Shown here: positions 53,655 through 61,664 of the stretch, one piece after another
Position numbering within the stretch: the first letter of the stretch is position 1
Layout of the letters: each line of letters begins with the position of its first letter
Origin: Nocardia iowensis
GTDB taxonomy: Bacteria > Actinomycetota > Actinomycetes > Mycobacteriales > Mycobacteriaceae
Assembly: GCF_019222765.1 (NCBI RefSeq)
Contig: NZ_CP078145.1
Coordinates: forward strand, 5,394,001 to 5,458,000
DNA: 64,000 nt
Reading direction: 5' to 3'
Program-made: the position numbers and the translations under genes
The notes under the pieces: model-generated
Seen by the model: the letters and a program-made list of their open reading frames with translations, nothing else
What the model was told of the DNA's origin: nothing
The model's database searches: none

Positions 53655-54287
53655 TCAGTCCCCGGTCTTCGTGTGTGCTTCGAGGTAGCGGGTCAGAGCG
53701 AGGGTTCCTTCTGCGAGGACGACGGGGTCACCGCCCGGGGTGCGGCGGTAGGCGAGCTCGACCACGCGGTCGCCGAGTTCGACAGCGAGTTCGGTGATCA
53801 GCGGGTCGGTGGTGGCGGGGAGCATGCCTCTCGTGATGAAGGCTTGGTGGATCATGTGGGCCATACGGTGCCGGTGGGGGCGGGCGTCGGCGATGTCGCC
53901 GGTGTAGTGGCCTTCGTAGTACATCGTCACCAGGGCGGGGTAATCGCCGCGGTAGAGCTGGCGATGCAACTCCAGCAGCTGCTCCACCATCTCCGGCAGG
54001 GTGGTCGCTGGCAACGCCGCCAAGCGCTGGGGGAACTCTTCGTCGAGGCGATCGATGATGCGCAGCGCCAATTCACCCAGCACCGCTTCACGATTGGCGA
54101 AGTACTGATACAGCGTGGCGACGGGCAGTTGGGCGCGTTCGGCGATCGCGCGCGTGGTGACCGCTTCCGGCCCTTGCTCGTCCACTAGTTCTTGGGCCGC
54201 GCTCAGCAGTCGCTCGACCCGTTCGCGGCTGCGTTCCTGAACTGGCTCTCGTCGGCGGTGTTGACGTTCTGTGGCCACGCAGGTCAT
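53655..54287 (-). CDS. TetR-family regulator next to the porin gene
   Basis: The 210-aa protein has a clean TetR HTH: RVERLLSAAQELVDEQGPEA, TTRAIAERAQLPVATLYQYF and ANREAVLGELA. The C-terminal domain (LLELHRQLYRGDYPALVTMY) is of a common actinobacterial type. It is divergent from the MspA-type porin gene, with an inverted repeat in the 150-base gap. It likely represses itself and may affect the porin. Confidence 0.88.
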   Translation of the reverse strand: MTCVATERQHRRREPVQERSRERVERLLSAAQELVDEQGPEAVTTRAIAERAQLPVATLYQYFANREAVLGELALRIIDRLDEEFPQRLAALPATTLPEMVEQLLELHRQLYRGDYPALVTMYYEGHYTGDIADARPHRHRMAHMIHQAFITRGMLPATTDPLITELAVELGDRVVELAYRRTPGGDPVVLAEGTLALTRYLEAHTKTGD

Positions 54288-54304
54288 CTTGACACGACAA
54301 GAAT

Positions 54305-54319
54305 ATGAACCTGATTCAT
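54305..54319. promoter_or_regulatory. ATGAA-N5-TTCAT inverted repeat, possible TetR operator
   Basis: ATGAACCTGATTCAT lies in the gap between the divergent TetR and porin genes, next to a TTGACA at 54291-54296. A second partial repeat (GTTCATGTTATGGTTC) follows. Operator function is inferred from position. Confidence 0.5.
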
Positions 54320-54437
54320 GTTCATGTTATGGTTCTGGCGTTGGGCCGAAGGGGGGTTCAACTGGACGAATTCGCCTGTGGTACAGGCTAATTCGTCATC
54401 ATCCGATTGCTCGATGTTGTCTCCATGCGGGGTATTC

Positions 54438-55061
54438 ATGCGTATTCGTGGCACGAAGGCAGGACTTTTCGGATTGCTGACCTGCGTAATGGTCAGCGCG
54501 ATGGGCAGCGGCACCGCCGCTGCCGAACCGCTAGCGGATAAGTCGCGGGAGGTCACCACCGACGACGGCTGGCAGATGCGGATCACCAAGACCGACGAAA
54601 ACCTCGACAGGTACCCCAATCTCGCCGCCACCCCGTTCACCCGTGAAGGGTTCGTCAGCCTCAAGGCGGTCACCGACATCGACGGCATGGGCACCGCACC
54701 GGTGAACGCCGGAACCATCTCACTCGGCTATCAGATCGGCTGCCAGGTCGACGTAACCAACGGCATCACAATCGGTTTGGCTATCGGCCCGAGCATCAGC
54801 ATCGGCCTCACCAACTTCGGTGTCGGTGGTAGCGCGAGCATCTCGCCGTCGGTGACCCTCAAACCCGGCACGATCACCACCATTCCGTTTGCCACCAAAC
54901 CCTTGACCGGACGCCACGGCTCGATCACCTCCGACCAGGTCCACATCAAAATCGACGGCTGCATGGGACCGGTGAGCCTGCGCTCCTACGCCCAGGTCAA
55001 CATCACCACCCCCACCGCAGACAACTCACTAGCCGTCTACGGCGACCCGATCTACCTGTGA
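54438..55061 (+). CDS. MspA-family porin
   Basis: The 207-aa product has a signal peptide (GLFGLLTCVMVSAMGSGTAA AEP across the cleavage site). The mature part matches MspA porins: DGWQMRITKTDENLDRYPNL, then EGFVSLKAVTDI, then GTISLGYQIGCQVDVTNG, ISIGLTNFGVGGSASISPSV and a C-terminal DGCMGPVSLRSYAQVNI. It should assemble in the mycolic-acid outer membrane as an octameric water-filled pore for hydrophilic solutes. ATG 54438 is chosen over upstream starts because it gives the normal signal peptide. Confidence 0.9.
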   Translation: MRIRGTKAGLFGLLTCVMVSAMGSGTAAAEPLADKSREVTTDDGWQMRITKTDENLDRYPNLAATPFTREGFVSLKAVTDIDGMGTAPVNAGTISLGYQIGCQVDVTNGITIGLAIGPSISIGLTNFGVGGSASISPSVTLKPGTITTIPFATKPLTGRHGSITSDQVHIKIDGCMGPVSLRSYAQVNITTPTADNSLAVYGDPIYL

Positions 55062-56386
55062 GACAACCCATGTCACCAAACAGGACAGCTACGGGGTGCG
55101 CGTCGGTCCGGCGTGGCTTCGGCATCGTCGTCATGGTCGCGGCGCTGGCCGCCGGTATCGGCCTGATAGTCGCCGCTAACGGAACGCCGGATGCGGGCGC
55201 GAAACCGATCAATCCGTATGTGCCGTGCCCGCAATGGCAGGAAATGCATCCCGGCTGGCCATGCTGGGGCAACTTCCCCGAGATCGAAGAACCAACCGCC
55301 CCCACGCTGCTACCCACTCCACTCCAACCATCGATACCCACCGGCCCTCCGTCCGCACCTCAGGCTCCACCGCCCGCTGCGGCACTGACCCCGCCACCAC
55401 CGAGCCCAGCACCGAATCCGTGCAAGGCCATCATCCCCATCCCCGGATACCTGCCACCCGCTCTCCCCGGCCATCCTGACAATCCGTCCTGTTCGTTGGA
55501 TCAGAAGGCGCCAAAACAACCGCCGAAACAACCGACGAAACCGCCACCGACGCCGCGGGATCCGCGCGAGCCGGCCCGCCCGGAGTCGTGCCCGGTGAGT
55601 CCTCTGAGCAGCGAAGAAGTGCACTGGGTCGTCAGGAACATCACCGGCCCGCTGGAAGCTGAAGACGGATCCGACGATCCCCTCGTGGCCAGGGTCATCC
55701 AACGCGTCAACCAACTCAACTCGGAGTGCCACGGCACGAAGGAAGAGATCATGGAGACGGCCTGGGAAGAGGTACGGGACGACTGGTACGGCAGGTATCG
55801 CTGGCGCCACATCAACCGCGACCGTAAGAGGACGTGCTATCCCGCCGACGTCGACAAGGACTGCGAAGGATTGGTCGCGGTCTGCCTGCCCAGCAAGAAC
55901 AGCAAGCGTCTCCCCGCCAATATGACCCCCGCCCAAGTAGGGGCTCTGGAATATCAGCTCCTCCAGTACATCAAGGCCGGGAACGAGCTCACCAACAAAA
56001 ACCGCGGACTTCCGTTGGACAGGAACAAGCTCACGGGTGCGGAGGAGGACCTTGCCGAGGATGCGAGAGATGATCAGCACAGCAGGTTCCGGTCCATCTA
56101 CCACCCTCCGACGGTTAACACCGTTTGGTACCCCTCGGGAAAGATCGTCGCGGGTCATCTCCCCGATACCGTATGGTCAGGAAACCCGAACCCGGCCCAG
56201 GAGTACTGGATGCCGATGGACTTGAGCTTGAACGGATCCATCGGTGGACAGTCGAGGGCGTACCCGGAGTACTACAAAGTGCGTGCGTTCGTTCCGGGTG
56301 AATGGATGGATGGCGTGGGGTGCGTGCCGCGTGCCGATCCGCCGGCAGGTCTTTTAGACGCGGTGCCGAACACGCAGGCGCCCTAG
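55058..56386 (+). CDS. exported proline-rich protein with putative C-terminal toxin domain
   Basis: The 442-aa product (GTG 55058 overlapping the porin stop; ATG 55070 is an alternative) has an N-terminal membrane or signal helix (GIVVMVAALAAGIGLIVAA). A Pro-rich linker (about 75-170) follows, then a helical part (HWVVRNITGPLEAEDG) and a C-terminal domain with VWYPSGKIVAGHLPDTVWSG and SLNGSIGGQSRAYPEYYKVR. The GHxPDTxWxGxPxP ... GGQSRxYP pattern reminds me of C-terminal domains of polymorphic toxins. The SUKH lipoprotein gene directly downstream supports that reading, but it is an inference. Confidence 0.65.
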   Translation: MRQPMSPNRTATGCASVRRGFGIVVMVAALAAGIGLIVAANGTPDAGAKPINPYVPCPQWQEMHPGWPCWGNFPEIEEPTAPTLLPTPLQPSIPTGPPSAPQAPPPAAALTPPPPSPAPNPCKAIIPIPGYLPPALPGHPDNPSCSLDQKAPKQPPKQPTKPPPTPRDPREPARPESCPVSPLSSEEVHWVVRNITGPLEAEDGSDDPLVARVIQRVNQLNSECHGTKEEIMETAWEEVRDDWYGRYRWRHINRDRKRTCYPADVDKDCEGLVAVCLPSKNSKRLPANMTPAQVGALEYQLLQYIKAGNELTNKNRGLPLDRNKLTGAEEDLAEDARDDQHSRFRSIYHPPTVNTVWYPSGKIVAGHLPDTVWSGNPNPAQEYWMPMDLSLNGSIGGQSRAYPEYYKVRAFVPGEWMDGVGCVPRADPPAGLLDAVPNTQAP

Positions 56387-56414
56387 AGAACCTGAATGCG
56401 AGAGGGAGCCGAAC

Positions 56415-57041
56415 ATGAGGTTATTTCGAACCACGACGATACTGATGGTGGCGCTAGCCGCGGCCGCAGCCTGCTCGGCGCCAGCAGGAGACCACCCCGG
56501 CGACTGGTGCACCGACGTGATCGCGGCCCTGACCAGTGAGCGGCAACGCTGGTACGACTACGACAAAACTCACGGCGGTGAGAACGACGATCTGACATGG
56601 AGGCTCACCCGACCCGACCCGCCCGCCACCGCGGAGCAGATCGGTGCCGCCGAGCGACGCCTCGAGAAGCGGTTCGATCGCCAGTTACGGCAGTGGCTCG
56701 AACACGCGAACGGCTGGCCTGTCGTTTTCGGCACCATCAGCCTGTTCTCGACAGAGCAGCTGGCCAAGGACTCGCCAGAGCGCGAAATCTTCGTGGAGAT
56801 GCTCGAGGAAACCGGCACGACCACAGACGATTTCGGGGTGCGCTCGTTCGACGACCTCATCCTGATCGGCACCAACAACATCCAAACCCGCTTCGTGCTT
56901 ACCGTCGGCTGCGAAGACAACGGTGACTGTGACAGCGCGCCAGTATGGGAATTCAACGGCGAAACTACGAAGTTTCTCAGCCTCCGCGACTACCTCACCA
57001 CAAGGGTTGAGCAGATGAAGAAGCTGAAGCGGTCGCCGTAA
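56415..57041 (+). CDS. SUKH-1 (SMI1/KNR4) lipoprotein, probable immunity protein
   Basis: The 208-aa product starts at ATG 56415 (GAGGGAG upstream). Its signal has a lipobox-like LAAAAACSA. After it the SUKH-1 fold is evident: TAEQIGAAERRLEKRFDRQL, then RQWLEHANGWPVVFGTISLF, then DDLILIGTNNIQTRFVLTVG and FLSLRDYLTTRVEQ. Most SUKH immunity proteins are cytosolic; a lipoprotein version would act outside the membrane, where an exported toxin could attack. It is 28 bases downstream of the putative toxin gene. Confidence 0.78.
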   Translation: MRLFRTTTILMVALAAAAACSAPAGDHPGDWCTDVIAALTSERQRWYDYDKTHGGENDDLTWRLTRPDPPATAEQIGAAERRLEKRFDRQLRQWLEHANGWPVVFGTISLFSTEQLAKDSPEREIFVEMLEETGTTTDDFGVRSFDDLILIGTNNIQTRFVLTVGCEDNGDCDSAPVWEFNGETTKFLSLRDYLTTRVEQMKKLKRSP

Positions 57042-57618
57042 CTGAAAGCCCTGGCTAGCGCCTCGGTCGCCGACCAATACGAACCCGAATAGTGCTTCTG
57101 GCCGTGATACCAGCGGAACCTCCGCCACGGAGCCGCCCCGCTCAGCATCTCAGCCCTTACCCCCCAGCGACTGGACCTGCCCAGATCCACCAGCACGCCG
57201 AAAAGCGACCTCGATAGTATCGACGCCAACCAACCGCCGAGACCTCCGCGCACTTGCGCTCGCCAACTCGAAACCTCCCGCCACGGAAGCTAACTGGCGA
57301 AGATCATCCACCCATCAGCCCGCAGCGGGAGCAGAATCTCAAACTACGACAGATCCGCTACGACACTGTCAATCATTCTGAGTTCCGACATGAGTTTTGA
57401 GACCCTACACGGGCATGCAATGTCCTCTAAGCGGCGGACACGTCCGGACAACCAGCTGTCCGCTGGAACCGCGCTCGCCGTAGTGGCGTTCTCAGGGGGT
57501 TTCAAATCCGTGGCCTGACATGGTACCGAAGACACCCCCCGTAGAGTTGTACGACGGTTCTCTGGGGTGTGCAGCTCTGTGGCTCCACATTGTAACAGCG
57601 GAGAACGGGGAGTGAAGA
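57042..57618. other. intergenic, no gene seen
   Basis: No frame on either strand shows coding character, and there is no repeat of the TGCCG type. It is the gap between convergently oriented genes. Confidence 0.5.
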
Positions 57619-58152
57619 TCAACAAACGAGGGCATGCTCGGCCGCGGAATTCGCTCGCGCCCCCGCGAGGACCCGGGCGCGGTAGATCGAGAACACCGCG
57701 GCTATCGCCAATACCGCCGCCGCGAGCGATGCGGCGATCCGGAATCCGTGTCCGACAAGGAATTCCGTCACCGCGCGCTCGAGCTCCTCCACGGTGTGCT
57801 GGTCTCGTTCGCCAAAGATGCTCGCCCGCGGCCACTGGTAGAGAACCGACAGGAACTGACCACCGATCAGGAAAATCAGCGATGCGGCGATCCAACCCCG
57901 CGCCTGCCGTGCCCACAGCGCGACCACGATCGCGATCACCGCGCACAGTGTCATCACCATGCCCATCGGGCGCATCACGGCACCGATATCCACCACGGTC
58001 ATGAACTCGTCGGACAACGCCAGCGACTCCGGCACGCCTCGAAACATGTTGGGATACAAGAAGATCGTCTCGGCGACAGTGATCGCGAAAACGAGACTTG
58101 CGACCGTCGCGTACGCGCCGACGGTCGCAAGTTGAATAGTAGTTGACCTCAT
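57619..58152 (-). CDS. small integral membrane protein
   Basis: The 177-aa product from ATG 58152 has four membrane helices (VGAYATVASLVFAITVAETI, GMVMTLCAVIAIVVALWA, GWIAASLIFLIGGQFLSVLY, IAASLAAAVLAIAAVFSI). The loop FGERDQHTVEELERAV is acidic. The layout resembles DUF1772/DUF998-like proteins, but I cannot assign one. It is divergent from hadA. Confidence 0.65.
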   Translation of the reverse strand: MRSTTIQLATVGAYATVASLVFAITVAETIFLYPNMFRGVPESLALSDEFMTVVDIGAVMRPMGMVMTLCAVIAIVVALWARQARGWIAASLIFLIGGQFLSVLYQWPRASIFGERDQHTVEELERAVTEFLVGHGFRIAASLAAAVLAIAAVFSIYRARVLAGARANSAAEHALVC

Positions 58153-58262
58153 AAGGCCGACGCTATAACCGCGAGTTCGTCCAACACATCCGGCGCCGTC
58201 CCCCAAGCCGTGTCAGGGTGGCCCCTGGATGACGTGACTTGTGCGATCGTCGGCACTTCGAT

Positions 58263-58766
58263 GTGGCTGGGCTGGTGGGGCATCGCTACCGGACAGACGA
58301 CTACTACGAGGTGGGGCGTGAGAAGATCCGCGAGTACGCGCGAGCTGTGCAGGACTTCCACCCGGCGCACTGGAGCGAAGCCGCCGCTGGTGAGCTCGGA
58401 TACGCCGGTCTGCTCGCGCCCACCACGTTCATCTCCACCGTCGCGATGCTGGCCAACCGCAGGCTGCTCGAGACTGTCATGACCGGCTACGACGTGGTCG
58501 TGCAGACCGATCAGGTTTTCGAAATGTACAAGCCAGTGCTCACCGGCGACCGGTTGGTCAGCGATGTCGAACTGTCCTCGGTGCGTCGGATCGCGGGCAA
58601 GGACCTGCTCACCATCACCAACACCTTCGGCGACCAGACCGGTGAGGTCGTGCAGATCATGCACACGACCGTCGTCGGCCTCACCGGCGAGGATGTCAAC
58701 GCCGAGATCAGCGACACGATCGAGCGCGTCATCATGAGCGGGCTCGACACAGCCTCTCGAACCTAG
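58263..58766 (+). CDS. (3R)-hydroxyacyl-ACP dehydratase subunit HadA-type
   Basis: The 167-aa protein reads GLVGHRYRTDDYYEVGREKI, then REYARAVQDFHPAHWSEAAA, then GYAGLLAPTTFISTVAMLAN and VVVQTDQVFEMYKPVLTGDR. This is the FAS1-like/MaoC-type structural subunit of the FAS-II dehydratase used in mycolic-acid elongation. Actual start is uncertain (GTG 58263 or TTG 58239). It is followed by a HadB-like gene, as in the mycobacterial locus, but in a mobile context, so it is probably a paralogue. Confidence 0.8.
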   Translation: MAGLVGHRYRTDDYYEVGREKIREYARAVQDFHPAHWSEAAAGELGYAGLLAPTTFISTVAMLANRRLLETVMTGYDVVVQTDQVFEMYKPVLTGDRLVSDVELSSVRRIAGKDLLTITNTFGDQTGEVVQIMHTTVVGLTGEDVNAEISDTIERVIMSGLDTASRT

Positions 58767-58862
58767 GTCGGAACTGATGTGGGCGGCCCGCTGGTGACAG
58801 ATCCGGATTACGGGACCGCTGTATGTCTTTCGGCGATCTCACGAACGCGTGTCCCGCGCACC

Positions 58863-59240
58863 ATGTTCCGATTCGAGGACATAGCCGTCGGTGACGAACT
58901 TCCCTCTCGGTCTGTGCGCCTGACACGCGGCGATCTGGTGAACTACGCCGGGGTCTCCGGGGACCCGAATCCCATCCATTGGCATGACGAGGTCGCTGCG
59001 CTCGCGGGTCTTCCGGATGCGATCGCCCACGGCATGCTCACCATGGGTTTGGGGGCGGGATTCGTCACCGGATGGCTCGGCGACCCGGGCGCGATGATCA
59101 GATACGGCGTTCGGCTGTCGAATTACACGGTCGTCGAGGCTGCCTCCGCTGGAACGGTGCAGTTAACCGGACGCATCAAGTCAGTCGATCCCGCGACCGG
59201 GACCGCGGTCGCCATCCTGGTCGCTGCCGGTGGGAGCTAC
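58863..59240 (+). pseudogene. HadB-type (MaoC) dehydratase, 3'-truncated
   Basis: From ATG 58863 the protein reads FRFEDIAVGDELPSRSVRLT, then RGDLVNYAGVSGDPNPIHWH with the catalytic D-x-N-P-I-H hotdog motif, then GLPDAIAHGMLTMGLGAGFV. It follows the HadB pattern to TGRIKSVDPATGTAVAILVA and then runs into the 14-bp repeat and the phage-type gene. About 10 to 15 C-terminal residues of the usual 142 are replaced. The catalytic residues are intact, so weak function is possible, but the fold's last strand is lost. Confidence 0.7.
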
Positions 59241-59544
59241 GCGCCCAACTCGGCGCAAGCTGGGTCCGGTGCGGCCGGTGCCGCACACAGCACGAAGTCG
59301 CCGAGATCCTCGACACTGTGCGCGCAGCGGCCGAGGAGATGCTCTACAGCCTCAGCGACCTTATTCGAGTGACCGAGAGCATCGGTGCTGCGGTGCCGAA
59401 ATCGACGCTGTACCGCGGTGGGCTCGCGAACGCCGGATCGGGCCTCGCGCATGGCAGCACGGCGACCGGATCACCGATCACCCGATCGACGCCACCTCTG
59501 TGCACGTCTACAGACTCGGCGACGCGCTCACGCTGGTGCGGTGA
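59225..59544 (+). pseudogene. phage-type gene, 3' part
   Basis: It continues the gene interrupted at 51900: CRWELRAQLGASWVRCGRCR, TQHEVAEILDTVRAAAEEML, YSLSDLIRVTESIGAAVPKS and, after a frameshift near 59410, RRIGPRAWQHGDRITDHPID to VYRLGDALTLVR. The CGRC pair suggests a zinc site; the VPKSTLY part looks like a helix-turn-helix. The 14-bp direct repeat is at its start. Confidence 0.7.
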
Positions 59545-59606
59545 GAGGCACAACAGCGGCCAGCGTGATGCTCGACGGTTGCGGTCCGTCTGTGTCAGTT
59601 CAGATT

Positions 59607-59864
59607 TCAGTCTTTGATCTTGTCGATCAGTTTCTGAAGGCGGTCAATCTCCGCACACGCCTCCTCGTCTCCGCCCTTATCACAGTCCATCTCGTGGTCC
59701 TGTTGTTGCTTCTTCAATTCACACTTCCTGTACGCCCCGTACGACTCGCCCGTTTCGGCACATGTGGGGTCGGCGGCGGTTGCTGGGCCTGCGTAAACGG
59801 CGGCGGCGGACATCGCTGCTACGAAGGTGACCAGTGTTGTGCTGATCCAGCGTCGGATCGACAT
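59607..59864 (-). CDS. small secreted Cys-rich protein
   Basis: The 85-aa product from ATG 59864 (AAAGGAGG just upstream) has a signal peptide (ISTTLVTFVAAMSAAAVYAG to about PATA). A short mature part with four cysteines follows (CAETGESYGAYRKCELKKQQ, CDKGGDEEACAEID) and a charged helix. No family recognised. Codon use is balanced and the ribosome site strong, so it is probably expressed. Confidence 0.65.
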   Translation of the reverse strand: MSIRRWISTTLVTFVAAMSAAAVYAGPATAADPTCAETGESYGAYRKCELKKQQQDHEMDCDKGGDEEACAEIDRLQKLIDKIKD

Positions 59865-60090
59865 GTGCCTCCTTTGTCCTTAGAGATCGGGAAGGTCCCG
59901 CACCGCGAGTGGTCCGGGCCTGTAGTCAGTCGGTATTCGTTTCTACCGAGCAGAAGGATGGGTACCGCGCTTGTTGGGTTGTGCCACGCCCAAAGAACAC
60001 GTGCGACTCAGTCTGACCGGATCTACTTGTATCGAAGACGTGCTGGCACTGACTGGCGCGGCGAGACGCGTAGGCGGGAGGATCGGCCGC

Positions 60091-60330
60091 ATGAGCGAAG
60101 AGGGCGCAACGATCGACGCGTTCATACGCGCACGCCTTGCCGAGGACGAGGCGAATGCCCACGAAGAACGCCAGTTGTGGCAAGTCGAGGCGACGCGAGA
60201 GGCGTTCGTCGGCATCCTCGAATACACCGGAATGTGGGAACTCTTGGTTGGTTCCCGGCCCTCATCGGCAGAGCAGGCGTCGACGGCTATCGCCGAAATC
60301 CGCGCGATTCGCGCGATGGCGGCCCGGCAC
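60091..60330 (+). pseudogene. DUF6221-like protein, truncated
   Basis: From the ATG at 60091 it reads MSEEGATIDAFIRARLAEDE, then ANAHEERQLWQVEATREAFV and STAIAEIRAIRAMAARH. This is the start of the actinobacterial DUF6221 family (FLRARLDEDE ... RILARH). The similarity stops at HTADH, where the frame enters a fragment of another gene. Confidence 0.6.
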
Positions 60331-60344
60331 ACTGCCGATCACCG

Positions 60345-60536
60345 CGCCGGGCCAGCTCGAACAGGCCCCCTTGTGGCTTGCCCAGCATCGCCGCGAGGTG
60401 CGCGCGCACGAAGCCGCGCACGACTTGCTCGTCGAGGTGTCCGGCGCGCTCGCGCAGATTCGGTACGTCGTCGATCGGCCGGTCGAGCGCCGGTATCTCG
60501 GGCCGTGCCCAACCCTGCTCGACGACGGGAGCGAAG
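60345..60536 (+). pseudogene. middle fragment of a second phage-type gene
   Basis: In one frame it reads PGQLEQAPLWLAQHRREVRA, HEAAHDLLVEVSGALAQIRY and VVDRPVERRYLGPCPTLLDD. This is homologous to 51700-51886. It stops at DDGSE, one residue before the CRWEL break point of the other copy, and continues directly as serine recombinase. Confidence 0.7.
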
Positions 60537-61467
60537 GGCATCCGGCACCGCGAAGGTGGCCCGTGGTCGGGGCTGGCACTGGCCGGATTGATCGGGGACC
60601 AAACACGAAGAACTACTCGACCGCGACGACGTCGCAGCGGGCAAAGTCGTCCGGTTTCGCAGGTCGAGCAACGACCGCGTGATCCGCTCGCGCAAACCCG
60701 CACATCCCGCAATCATCAGCGTCGAGACCTACACCCAGGTACAACTCGCGCGCCGAGCACGAGGAGGCGGTGGTCTGCAGCGACGCGCCAAACTCGAACG
60801 CACTAGGGTTACCGGCCGCCAGCAGTATCGGTTTCGCAGCCGAATCCGCTGCGACGACTGCGATCGGAAGATGGAAGGCGGAATCAAAGACAACTCCGTC
60901 TGGTACCGATGCAGGGCGAGCACTCTCGCGCCCAGCAGCCCCGCACTCGAAAGTCACCCGAAGACGGTGAACCTGGCGGAGTCGCGACTCATCGTGCCGG
61001 TCAATAACTGGATCGCGACTGTCTTCGATCGACGCCATCGCGCCGAGACGATCGCGACGCTCATCGCCGCCCAGGCCGACAGCGACGGCGATCTCCAACG
61101 CCAACTCGTCCGTCAAAGACTTTCCGCCGCGGAGACGAAGCTGCGGCGGTATCAGGCTGCGATCGAAGCCGGGGTCGATGTACAAGCACTGATCAATCCG
61201 ATGAACCAAGCGCAGGCTGAAAGAGCAATAGCCCGAGCGGAATTGGATGCGATCCCAACGATCCGGCGGATGACCGCAGGCGAACTGGAGAAGCTCATCG
61301 ATTCTCTCGGCGACATCAGAGCGGTACTGACAGCTGGCGCAACCGAAGACCAAGCAGCCCTCTACGAAGCCCTGCACCTGGAAATAAAATACCGACACCG
61401 CCAACAGCTTGCTGTGGTCAGTGCCGGCATCCCGGTGGTTAACACGTGTGTCCGGAGGGGGACTTGA
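60537..61467 (+). pseudogene. large serine recombinase, C-terminal part, ending in the tRNA-Leu gene
   Basis: It reads GIRHREGGPWSGLALAGLI and, after a frameshift near 60598, KHEELLDRDDVAAGKVVRFR. Then follow ISVETYTQVQLARRARG, the zinc ribbon FRSRIRCDDCDRKMEGGIKD, and coiled coil RQRLSAAETKLRRYQAAIEA. It ends VNTCVRRGT with a TGA at 61467, inside the 3' end of tRNA-Leu. The catalytic domain is absent. The position at the tRNA end shows which attachment site this recombinase family used. Confidence 0.8.
61447..61463 (+). other. putative attachment core at tRNA-Leu
   Basis: TGTGTCCGGAGGGGGAC includes the last 15 bases of the tRNA-Leu gene and is identical to 23585-23601. Confidence 0.6.
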
Positions 61468-61533
61468 ACCCCCACGCCCGTTAAAGGGCACTAGCACCTC
61501 AAGCTAGCGCGTCTGCCATTCCGCCACCCGGAC
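61449..61533 (-). tRNA. tRNA-Leu (anticodon GAG)
   Basis: The minus strand shows a full class II tRNA: acceptor GTCCGGG pairing with TCCGGAC, then anticodon stem CTAGC/GCTAG around TTGAGGT (anticodon GAG), a variable arm (GTGCCCTTTAACGGGCG), the T loop GGTTCAAGT and discriminator A. CCA is not encoded. Its 3' end is shared with the recombinase frame and matches the 23.59-kb sequence, so it is the probable integration target. Confidence 0.95.
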
Positions 61534-61625
61534 CGGTGGTGCTCAGCAAGGTTATCGGATGTCGCCGCGTGGACCAAATCGCGGGTTGACCGCGTGTTTT
61601 GCCGGGGGGTGTGGGGTGGGTGGGA

Positions 61626-61660
61626 GGGCTTCCGGCGGGGTGGGTCGGAAGCCCTTTCCT
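61626..61660 (+). terminator. hairpin with T-rich tail
   Basis: GGGCTTCCG and CGGAAGCCC enclose an 11-base loop, followed by TTTCCTT. The tail suits plus-strand transcripts, but the hairpin may also end the minus-strand oxidoreductase transcript. Confidence 0.5.
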
Positions 61661-61664
61661 TGGG

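Noticed and set aside
58149..58664. A 171-aa minus-strand frame opposite hadA
   Set aside because: The plus-strand frame has clear HadA motifs; the minus frame is its shadow.
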